DNA of 32,370 nt, from assembly GCA_001789205.1 (NCBI GenBank), contig MFYT01000096.1, positions 85,522 through 117,891 of the forward strand, read 5' to 3'. The notes below the pieces were generated by a model. It did no database searches. It was not told the DNA's origin and worked only from the letters and a program-made list of their open reading frames with translations. Origin of the DNA: Candidatus Raymondbacteria bacterium RIFOXYA2_FULL_49_16 (GTDB lineage: Bacteria > Fibrobacterota > OXYB2-FULL-49-7 > XYB2-FULL-49-35). Every line of letters starts with the position of its first letter. Position 1 is the first letter of the stretch. A program made the translations under genes and the position numbers. Positions 7,718 through 14,663 of the stretch are shown one piece after another.

Positions 7718-8682
7718 ATCTGCTGCACCTTTTCAAATTGCCGCGGTTTGGACAAAACCATTTCAAGAAGCGGGGCCGCGATATTCATGATCATGATTGC
7801 AAAGATAACGCCGTCTATGTTCGAACTCCATACTCTGAGGAGCATTGCGAATACTCCAGCACCAAGCCCGTAAAAGAACCTTCCCGGAGGATTTCCTGGA
7901 GAACTCGCGTAGTCGGGCGCAAGGAAAAAGGCGCCCAAAAGCGCGTTTCCGGCAAGTATATGGAAAAGCGGACCAGCATACCTGGCCGGATCAACACTAT
8001 GGAAGAGCTGGCTGCAAAGCGCAATGCCAATGAGGAAAGACGCGGGAACAATCCACGATGCGAATCCCCGAAGAACAAGGTAGGTCCCGCCCGCAACAAT
8101 ACAAAGCGCGGATGCTGCGCCAATACCGCCTGCCTGATTGCCCAGCAGAAGGTCTTTTATCGCGAATTGGCCGATCCCCGCCGCGCCCTCTTTTTTCAGG
8201 ACAGAGAGTGGATAGAGGGTCGAAAAACCCGGATCATAGTTTAACAGAGAAAAGTCAAAATTCACATACTGGGGCCATGAAAGAAAGACAACAGTCCAGC
8301 CCACAAGCACGGAATTAATGGGATTGCATCCAAGTCCTCCAAACACATGCTTTCCAACAAGCATGCTCATAAACGCGCCAACGAGGATGACCCAGAAGGG
8401 CGTTGACGGAGGCAAAAGAAGGGCAAAGAGCAGGCCCGCAAAAGCAGCGCTGCCATCGTGAACGGTTATTTCCCGTCTGAAAAGCCGCTGTAAAATGATT
8501 TCAAAAACCATGGCTGAACCCATGGAAAGAAGTATGACCCTGAGCGCGTGCAGGCCATAGTGACTGACGCCAATTGCGGCAGCTGGCATAAGGGCAAGAA
8601 TGGTATTAAGATACATGGTGGTAACATCCGCCTTGCTGTGGCTGTGCGGCCGGAACGAGACAACAAGCGGGGCCTGTCTCAT
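7714..8682 (-). CDS. rnfD: Rnf complex membrane subunit D
   Basis: A 322-residue multi-pass RnfD/NqrB-family protein. Recognisable segments are HDGSAAFAGLLFALLLPPSTP (split here as HDGSAAFAGLLFALL plus LPPSTP, about 75-95), VGKHVFGGLGCNPINSVLVG (about 109-128), LSWPQYV, LLLGNQAGGIGAASAL (about 178-193) and the C-terminal helices. RnfD normally carries covalent FMN on a Thr in an S/T-x-A-T-P-L motif ahead of the LLLGN segment. The corresponding stretch reads FSTLYPL (153-159), so the flavinylated Thr seems to be missing or shifted. It overlaps rnfC and rnfG by 4 bases each. Membership of the family is secure; the flavin question is an alignment by eye. Confidence 0.95.
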   Translation of the reverse strand: MRQAPLVVSFRPHSHSKADVTTMYLNTILALMPAAAIGVSHYGLHALRVILLSMGSAMVFEIILQRLFRREITVHDGSAAFAGLLFALLLPPSTPFWVILVGAFMSMLVGKHVFGGLGCNPINSVLVGWTVVFLSWPQYVNFDFSLLNYDPGFSTLYPLSVLKKEGAAGIGQFAIKDLLLGNQAGGIGAASALCIVAGGTYLVLRGFASWIVPASFLIGIALCSQLFHSVDPARYAGPLFHILAGNALLGAFFLAPDYASSPGNPPGRFFYGLGAGVFAMLLRVWSSNIDGVIFAIMIMNIAAPLLEMVLSKPRQFEKVQQI

Positions 8683-9701
8683 ACTGCGGCCTCCCCTTTT
8701 TTCAATTCATCTGAGGCAAAGGAGATTAGCTGGAGCAGGGGTCTGTGCGCCGGGCAGACATACGAACAGAGCCCGCATCCTATGCAGGAATCGATCGCAT
8801 ATTCCCGGCACGTGTCAAAGCGTGAATATTCGGCGTAACGCGCAAGATGATTGACCTTTAAACGGGCCGGACAGACAGCCGTACATTTACCGCAATTGAA
8901 ACAAGGTACGCTTTCATAGCGCACCAGCTCTTTTTCCGTCTGCGCCGCAATGCCGTCGGTTTGACTGGTTACCTGAATAGCGGCGGGCTGGTAGATTGCG
9001 CTGCCTGTCAGCAAGCCGCCGCAGACGACCTTTCTTACCACAGCCATGTCAACGGACTGCGAATCCAGGACCGATTGAACGCTTTGACCAACGCGCACAC
9101 ATACATTCTTGCGCTGGGGAAACCCGCTACCAGAGAGCGAAACCAGTTTTGTGGTTGGCGCTGCGCCCGTTTCAACAGCATTAGTCATGGCCACAAGCCG
9201 TTCGGCATTCACATACATGCTTGTACCCACGCCCGACCGCAACCGCTTTACCATGGAAGCAAGCATCTGGGGAAAACCATTTGGATACACTGGGGCTATG
9301 ACGGCCACCTCAGCCAGATCCGCGGCCAATGACACGGCCCGTTTTCTTTGGCAAGGAAATATCGCAAGCACAATTTTTTTTGGTTGGATGATATGTTGCA
9401 GCAGGCTGAGTCCCCTGGCAACCGTGTCCGGATACAGGGAAAAAACATGCTGCTGAATGGTCACTGCCGGGTCTGTATCACAGGCGCTGACAATGACAGT
9501 GTCAGCATCGGACGGAACAGCGCCAAGGCCAAAACCAAAGGTTTGCAGCTTTTCCCTGAGTTCCGTTGGCTTTTCCTGGAGAAAACCCGCAGTGAGTTTG
9601 ACAGGGCTTTCCGGGACAGCGTCGCGCATATCTAGATAGGGCAGCTCCTGCCCATGCCGGACCCGAAATGGAACTATGCCAAAAAACGAACGGATACCCA
9701 T
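8679..9701 (-). CDS. rnfC: Short, divergent RnfC
   Basis: A 340-residue RnfC homologue. The C-terminus carries the two expected 4Fe-4S motifs (Cys267, 270, 273, 277 and Cys306, 309, 312, 316) followed by HRPLLQLI. The middle follows the RnfC fold, with NGFPQML in place of the usual YPQGxEK and a GVGTSMYVNAERLV segment aligned to the NVGTA region. The N-terminus is shorter than typical RnfC (usually about 430 or more residues): the GGIHPP barrel-sandwich region and the GLGGATFP FMN loop are missing, and the NGAECEPYLT motif reads SACDTDPAVT (72-81). Loss of FMN/NADH binding is inferred. The ATG at 9701 is chosen because AAAGG lies 7 bases upstream and the gap to the cytochrome gene is 4 bases; an upstream start at 9737 would overlap that gene. 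Confidence 0.9.
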   Translation of the reverse strand: MGIRSFFGIVPFRVRHGQELPYLDMRDAVPESPVKLTAGFLQEKPTELREKLQTFGFGLGAVPSDADTVIVSACDTDPAVTIQQHVFSLYPDTVARGLSLLQHIIQPKKIVLAIFPCQRKRAVSLAADLAEVAVIAPVYPNGFPQMLASMVKRLRSGVGTSMYVNAERLVAMTNAVETGAAPTTKLVSLSGSGFPQRKNVCVRVGQSVQSVLDSQSVDMAVVRKVVCGGLLTGSAIYQPAAIQVTSQTDGIAAQTEKELVRYESVPCFNCGKCTAVCPARLKVNHLARYAEYSRFDTCREYAIDSCIGCGLCSYVCPAHRPLLQLISFASDELKKGEAAV

Positions 9702-9705
9702 TGAT

Positions 9706-10083
9706 TTACCTTTTATGACACAGGGAACAGTCGTCAAGCCCGTGGCAATCCGCGCACTGTGATCCTATGCAGCGCGTATGTATCTTTGCCTCTTTACATG
9801 CGCCCGCAGCGTGGCCGCGTGCATCATAGTGACACTCCCGGCAACGCATAACCGTCTGTTTTCCACCGTTAGGATCATAATTATGGTGGCACTGCGCGCA
9901 TTCAAGGCCGGCTTTATCGGGCCCAATATGCCGCGGATGGTCAAAAACAACAGGGCCGCCCTTTGCAAGGAACAGGACCTTTGCGGGAGATGATTTTTTT
10001 TCAAGCGCAAATCCGGCAAGACCCGCTGCCAGACAAAAAAAGGCAATGACCATCCAAAAAACCTTTTGCGCCTTTTTCTTCAT
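9706..10083 (-). CDS. Periplasmic tetraheme cytochrome c (class III / c7-like)
   Basis: A 125-residue exported cytochrome. Residues 1-26 form a Lys-rich start plus hydrophobic signal peptide ending near GFA. Four CxxCH heme c sites are visible at 62-66, 81-85, 110-114 and 119-123. Extra histidines at 49, 52, 67, 91 and 102 are candidates for distal ligands, and the FDHPRH segment is typical of cytochrome c3/c7 proteins. It is the first gene of the rnf operon, 4 bases before rnfC. A multiheme cytochrome at the head of rnfCDGEAB is known in Desulfovibrio (dhcA-rnf) and, with a different protein, in Methanosarcina. By analogy it could exchange electrons with RnfG/RnfD on the outer face. The ribosome-binding site is weak. 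Confidence 0.93.
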   Translation of the reverse strand: MKKKAQKVFWMVIAFFCLAAGLAGFALEKKSSPAKVLFLAKGGPVVFDHPRHIGPDKAGLECAQCHHNYDPNGGKQTVMRCRECHYDARGHAAGACKEAKIHTRCIGSQCADCHGLDDCSLCHKR

Positions 10084-10085
10084 TA

Positions 10086-10105
10086 GTTTTTGTTATTATA
10101 AATAA
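10086..10105 (-). promoter_or_regulatory. Possible promoter -10 and Rex-like half-site for the rnf operon
   Basis: On the minus strand, a perfect TATAAT (10100-10095) lies 11 bases before the cytochrome ATG and runs straight into TAACAA (10095-10090). The 16-base stretch TTATTTATAATAACAA matches the clostridial-type Rex operator TTGTTA-N4-TAACAA at 10 of 12 defined positions. No good -35 element is seen 17 bases upstream. The position ahead of the operon start and the presence of rex in the window make it worth noting, but short AT-rich matches are common. Confidence 0.25.
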
Positions 10106-10132
10106 AGGTGTGTTTTCCCGTAGGACGAATCC

Positions 10133-10363
10133 TTATTTCACTAATAACATTCTACGTTTTTGGATAAAATCGTCCGCTATTATCCGATAGATATATAGAC
10201 CACTGGCGAGTGTTCTGCCATTATCCGATTTACCATCCCAAATAACAGAATGATAGCCAGGTTTTTTTATTTCATTTACCAGTAATGCCACGGAATTAAG
10301 CCAGCCTAATAATAATGGGGTCTTTTTCATACCCTTCATCTCCTTAATTAAACTGTTATCCAT
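10133..10363 (-). CDS. Short ORF made almost wholly of a FlgD-like / type A sorting-domain end; probably a gene fragment
   Basis: A 76-residue ORF whose last 50 residues match the C-terminal beta-sandwich of FlgD-like and T9SS type A sorting domains: GYHSVIWDGKSDNGR, then ASGLYIYRI and a closing KRRMLLVK. In intact secreted proteins this module follows several hundred residues of passenger. Here nothing precedes it except about 28 residues without a signal peptide, so it is likely the surviving 3-prime end of a larger gene. An AGGA sequence 5 bases before the ATG could still allow translation. It lies 9 bases downstream of the beta-propeller gene, whose protein has its own different sorting end, so this is not simply a frameshifted continuation of that gene. 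Confidence 0.5.
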   Translation of the reverse strand: MDNSLIKEMKGMKKTPLLLGWLNSVALLVNEIKKPGYHSVIWDGKSDNGRTLASGLYIYRIIADDFIQKRRMLLVK

Positions 10364-10372
10364 CTTAATCCT

Positions 10373-11563
10373 TTATTTGGCAACTACGAATTTCGCAAAC
10401 ATCTTTTGTCCATTGCTTTTTATTCCAAAAATGTACAAACCTGGGGGCAGAGTATTGATTTTTATCCGTGTTTCGCCTGCAGAAATGGATAGTGTGTTTT
10501 CAAACACCTTTTTCCCACAAATGTTTTTAATAGAAACCTCTGTTCTCGATGAATACATTGTCCGTGGCGTTATTATGGATAGTGTGTTCGGGGTCATATA
10601 CTGAACACACAACGTGGCGCTGGATATTGTTGGACTTTGTTTCTTTGCAATTGATAACTCTGCATCCGGTGATGTATGAATTGTTCCAGAGATGCTCACG
10701 GCAACATACTGGCTGTTTCCATAAGTAATTGAAGAAAGGTGATGCGTTATCCCAGAGATTTGGCTTGTCCATGTAATGCCATCCGTAGAGGTAAGAACGC
10801 TGCCACTCTCTCCAACAACAACATATTGATTGTTACCATAGACGATCGAAAAAAGATAGCTAGACAAACCAGACGTTCTATGTGTCCATAATATGCCATC
10901 AGAAGAAGTAATGATGATACCACTATCCCCTACGGCGATATACTGGTTGTTGCCATAAGTGATTGATGCAAGGTTTTTACTTGTTCCAGTGGTCTGACTT
11001 GTCCATGTCGTGCCATTAGGAGAGGTAAGCATCGTCCCGCCGTAACCATCAGCGATAAATTGGTTGTTGCCATAAGTGATCGAATTAAGGGAGCTTGATG
11101 TTACAATGTTTTCTGTCCAAGATATTCCGTCTACTGAGGTATTGATGTGGTTGCCCGTGCCCAAAGCCACATATTGATTGTTGCCATAGGTGATTGAATA
11201 GAGATAATACGGTGCACCTCCATTGTTCGTGATGTTTGCCCAAGTTATACCATCAGTTGAAGTGACTGTGGTAGTGGCATTGTATTGGGACATAATATAG
11301 CCCCCACCCACCGCAACGAATTGGTTGTTTCCATAGGTGATTGAATTAAGCCCAACCGTTGTTCCTGAGTTTCTGCTGGTCCAATTCATGCCATCCGAAG
11401 ATGTTAGAATTGTACTATTACCCCCCACAGCAATAAACTGGCTGTCTCCAAACGTGATTGAATTAATGTTGTACGTTGTTCCTGAGGTCCTATTAGTCCA
11501 ATCAACCTGGGCAAAGCAGGTAATGGAAAATAGAATGATTATTACTTGTGTTATTTTAAACAT
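10373..11563 (-). CDS. Secreted seven-repeat beta-propeller protein with C-terminal sorting domain
   Basis: A 396-residue exported protein. The ATG at 11563 gives a classic signal peptide (residues 1-18, ending CFA) and has AAAGGA upstream; earlier in-frame starts back to 11617 would bury it. From about 25 to 295 there are seven tandem repeats of about 38-48 residues, each with SITYGNNQY-AVG ... ILTSSDGITWT. This is the sialidase/Ycf48-like blade pattern, so a seven-bladed propeller is expected. The C-terminal 75 residues (beginning near MYSSRTEV, ending LPPGLYIFGIKSNGQKMFAK) form a type A-like sorting domain. The substrate is unknown. The region is lower in GC than the rnf operon. Confidence 0.85.
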   Translation of the reverse strand: MFKITQVIIILFSITCFAQVDWTNRTSGTTYNINSITFGDSQFIAVGGNSTILTSSDGMNWTSRNSGTTVGLNSITYGNNQFVAVGGGYIMSQYNATTTVTSTDGITWANITNNGGAPYYLYSITYGNNQYVALGTGNHINTSVDGISWTENIVTSSSLNSITYGNNQFIADGYGGTMLTSPNGTTWTSQTTGTSKNLASITYGNNQYIAVGDSGIIITSSDGILWTHRTSGLSSYLFSIVYGNNQYVVVGESGSVLTSTDGITWTSQISGITHHLSSITYGNSQYVAVSISGTIHTSPDAELSIAKKQSPTISSATLCVQYMTPNTLSIITPRTMYSSRTEVSIKNICGKKVFENTLSISAGETRIKINTLPPGLYIFGIKSNGQKMFAKFVVAK

Positions 11564-11873
11564 TATGAGTCCTTTCCATATGCGATAAAAATGCATTACA
11601 TTTTCTTTTCTACGCACAGACTTGGCCTATACCGGCGCGTTTTTAGACAATGTCCGCTTTCCATTTAAATTAATCTCTTCCACTTCTTTTCGCAAGCATA
11701 TTTATGCGCTCTCCGTCAAAATCGAGATATAGCCGGCAATTCTTCAAAAATTGACCACACGGGAAGCTCTAGAGGCAATGATCGCAATTTATGATTCAGC
11801 ATGTCTTCAAAAAACTCTTTTCAATATTTATGCGGCCAGCCCCAGAGCCTCACGGTTATTTTATTTAGCATGA
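11564..11873. other. Intergenic stretch, no gene recognised
   Basis: About 310 bases between the two secreted-protein genes. No convincing terminator hairpin, RNA gene or coding sequence was seen. It should contain the promoter of the propeller gene, whose AAAGGA ribosome-binding site is at its low-coordinate end, but no clear -35/-10 pair stands out. Confidence 0.4.
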
Positions 11874-12785
11874 CTACCTCGTTAAAACTGCCATAGCAAT
11901 ATATTTGCTTTCTAAACCGCTAATATTATTGACGCACACATAATACGAGCCACTCGGAAGGCCTGATGCATTCCATGAATAAACAGGCGCATCCACTTGC
12001 TTTTTATATACACAAGCTCCGGTAACATTATATATCCTTAGATATTGGATTGAATTCCCTTGGCTAAGAGCAATCTTTACTGTGGAATTAAAAGGGTTAG
12101 GGCTAATATTCAAGTTGTTTTTTATGTGTTTATTCGGCTCTTGAAAATCGATTGATGCAACGGTGTCATAATAAGTTGAGCCTGAGCCTTTTTTAAAATC
12201 CCTAAGATAGTAATATGGCCCTGTAAAGCGGCAAAATTCAGTAAAAAATGGGCCGCGTATATTACCAATCCCCAATAGAATCGTATCAGCGTACGTTTCA
12301 CCACATAGATAATCATAATAATATGCATCATATATGGTATTCATTAATAAAGATTGGCCTATTCCTTTGAAATATTTTGTCATGTACAATGGCTCAAATA
12401 AATCTACACTTACCTGAATAGAATCCCCAACTGTCGTTGTTAAAAAATCGTAGAGTATTACTTCTGAATCTGAAACAGAATGTCTATAATAAACTTTTCT
12501 GAGTGAATCTTCACGAATCCAACCATAGAATGAATGATTAGAAATCTCAGTGCCAGCATCATCCTTTTCATAGCTATAGATATTTGTATACATAGTTTGA
12601 CCAATGTTAGTTTTACCGTCAAGAACATATTTAAAATGAGAAATTTCATACCCAGGAGGGCCACTAATTTCTGAATATCTATCAACAGCCCAAATTGCAC
12701 TATCCGTCGGAAATGGTACATATGTCTGAGCCGAGTTTACTGAAACTATCATAATAATAAAGAATCCACATAAAGAACGAAACAT
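11874..12785 (-). CDS. Secreted protein of unknown function with C-terminal type A sorting domain
   Basis: A 303-residue exported protein. The ATG at 12785 follows GGAGG by 5 bases and gives a signal peptide (MFRSLCGFFIIMIVSVNSAQ); in-frame starts further out to 13028 add an implausible charged leader. The body (20-220) is rich in Tyr, Asp and Ser, and I do not recognise the fold. The last 80 residues are a clear sorting domain: NISPNPFNSTVKIAL, LRIYNVTGACVYKK, then ASGLPSGSYYV. Such ends direct export and surface attachment through type IX secretion in the FCB group. The gene stands alone, has low GC like its neighbour, and may be an extracellular or cell-surface protein. Confidence 0.8.
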   Translation of the reverse strand: MFRSLCGFFIIMIVSVNSAQTYVPFPTDSAIWAVDRYSEISGPPGYEISHFKYVLDGKTNIGQTMYTNIYSYEKDDAGTEISNHSFYGWIREDSLRKVYYRHSVSDSEVILYDFLTTTVGDSIQVSVDLFEPLYMTKYFKGIGQSLLMNTIYDAYYYDYLCGETYADTILLGIGNIRGPFFTEFCRFTGPYYYLRDFKKGSGSTYYDTVASIDFQEPNKHIKNNLNISPNPFNSTVKIALSQGNSIQYLRIYNVTGACVYKKQVDAPVYSWNASGLPSGSYYVCVNNISGLESKYIAMAVLTR

Positions 12786-13055
12786 AAAACCTCCATTAGT
12801 TAATACGATTTTTATTCGTATGTCTGGTGTGGATCGAGAGCCTCTTTTGGTCTTTCTCTCTTTATAGGAACATAAATTAGGGTCGTTTCTCACGCTATAA
12901 TCTCTTTCGTGCGAATCATTTATTCTGCCAGTTCTCCCTCGGATTTCCTTATATTCTTGTAAGAAAAGGCGGGATCGGGAAAGACATTTTTCCTGTGAAT
13001 TTCCCCACCCCCTTATGAACTTTTGCAATGAAAGGGTCTATCGTAAAAGATCACC

Positions 13056-13629
13056 GTGTTTAACATAGATTCCTTACTACACTCGGTCAAGGATTTTCTT
13101 GCCGGATTCTTCATACATACTGACATCCGTGGCCGGATTATCCTGTCCCTTTCCCGTCTGGCAGTGTGCGGGGTCTGCGGCGTTGATTGCGGTTTCGTGA
13201 AGGAAAGGTTCTACGATCATACCGTGGTTTCATTGTTTGGGGTCTTTGTTCTTCGCATTCAATGTTACGAATGCAGGGGCAAGACTGACGGGACAAGCGG
13301 CATACTTTCGGCGTGCTCCCCCCTTTTTGCTCAGATACAGCCCCTACGCTTTGGATTTTTACACGGCGGTATTGCTGTTTGCCTCTCACGAGGAATTGAC
13401 TGAAGATGAAATTGAAAAGGAGTTGTCCAGACATACCCGCCCGTTAGGTTTTGAAGGGTCGCGCATCAAGACCATTCAGCGTTGGCTGAACCGATTCCGG
13501 GAGGACGCAAAAGAGCATACCCAGACAGTGCGGAAAACAATGTCCTGGTTCTCAATCATTCAGCACTGGTTATACAGTTTTCACCCAATAAAACCCTTTC
13601 TATGTGCAACATTCAGGAAATATACTTAA
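13056..13629 (+). pseudogene. Frameshifted zinc-ribbon protein (DUF6431-like, transposon-associated type)
   Basis: Two overlapping frames together resemble one protein. The first supplies a zinc ribbon: CGVCG ... FVLRIQCYEC (CxxC pairs, second pair ending at 13274). The second frame continues GARLTGQAAYFRRAPPFLLRYS and then a helical part with TEDEIEKELSRHTRP. One extra base near 13275 (TGC-A-GGG) would reconcile them. The layout of ribbon, P-P-F-L-L-x-Y-S and helices resembles DUF6431 proteins often found with insertion sequences; I hold that family assignment loosely. It is the only plus-strand gene between two minus-strand blocks. The preceding 12786-13055 contains the promoter region of the secreted-protein gene and nothing else recognised. 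Confidence 0.4.
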
Positions 13630-13649
13630 ATTTTAGTGGGAATTAAAAA

Positions 13650-14663
13650 TCAGCAGATACGGGGAAGCTCTTCCCCTGCGGGGACCTCAACAATTCGTTC
13701 GCCGCCCATGGCGGTTTTTAACAACACCATCCCCGGGTGATCAGGGACAACGGAACCAATAATGCGTGCATTTTTTCCCAAGGTATGCGTTCTCAGGATC
13801 GAGATCGCTCTCTCTGCAGCATCAGCAGAGCATACAACGATCGCCTTGCCTTCGTTAGCAACATTCAACGGGTCAAAACCTAATAAGCCGCACGCACCTT
13901 TTACAGCCTTTTTAATAGGCAGATGGCTTTCCACCAGTTCAATGCCCACGTTCGAACTCTCAGCAATGTCGCACACGCCAGCTGCAACTCCACCACGCGT
14001 TGGATCATGCAAAACATTTATAGAAGCCACTAACTCATTGAATAATAAGCTAATGAGACTATCGAGCGATGCAACATCACTCTCCAGATCACTTTCGAAA
14101 CTTAATCCCTGGCGTTTCCCAATAACCGCAATGCCATGGTCGCCTATTGTACCTGTAACAATGACCACATTACCTGGTTTTGCATTGGAAATACCAGCAG
14201 AAACGCCTGGCCTGCGCACACCAATACCTGAGGTGTTAATGTACAAACCATTGCCCCTGCCCTTTTCCACCACCTTGGTATCGCCCGTAACAACAAGCAC
14301 GCCTGTTTCGCGCGAAACAGCGGCAATTGATCCAAATATTTTGTCCAAATCAGCAATGGCAAACCCTTCTTCAATGATCAGTCCTAATCCAATGTATTTT
14401 GGGATCGCGCCTTGCATGACAAGATCGTTTATCGTTCCGCACATGCAGAGCTTGCCAATATCGCCGCCTGGGAAAAAAAGAGGATTCACCACATACGAAT
14501 CAGTGGTAAATGCCAGATCAGGAGATTCGAACGAAACAACAGCGCTATCATCAAGCTGGTTCAAAATAGGATTGCCAAGATGCGCTAACACCAGTTCCTT
14601 GATGAGATTCCTGGTGCGTATTCCTCCCCCTCCGTGGGCAAGGGTAATGATATCATTTTTCAT
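13650..14663 (-). CDS. hypE: [NiFe]-hydrogenase maturation protein HypE
   Basis: A 337-residue HypE. It dehydrates the carbamoyl group made by HypF, turning a C-terminal thiocarbamate into the thiocyanate that donates CN to the active-site iron. Seen here: AHGGGG near the N-terminus, DDSAVV, TTDSYVV, the GDTKVVEKG motif, HDPTRGG, NVANEGKAIV, and the essential C-terminal PRIC with a terminal Cys. The ATG at 14663 overlaps the hypD stop as ATGA and follows GAGGGG. It is last in the rex-hyp operon. Length and motifs are those of a functional enzyme. Confidence 0.96.
   Translation of the reverse strand: MKNDIITLAHGGGGIRTRNLIKELVLAHLGNPILNQLDDSAVVSFESPDLAFTTDSYVVNPLFFPGGDIGKLCMCGTINDLVMQGAIPKYIGLGLIIEEGFAIADLDKIFGSIAAVSRETGVLVVTGDTKVVEKGRGNGLYINTSGIGVRRPGVSAGISNAKPGNVVIVTGTIGDHGIAVIGKRQGLSFESDLESDVASLDSLISLLFNELVASINVLHDPTRGGVAAGVCDIAESSNVGIELVESHLPIKKAVKGACGLLGFDPLNVANEGKAIVVCSADAAERAISILRTHTLGKNARIIGSVVPDHPGMVLLKTAMGGERIVEVPAGEELPRIC

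Noticed and set aside
8679-9737. Longer RnfC starting at 9737.
   Set aside because: It would overlap the cytochrome coding end by 32 bases and skip the AAAGG-positioned ATG at 9701; the added residues do not restore the missing RnfC N-terminal domain.
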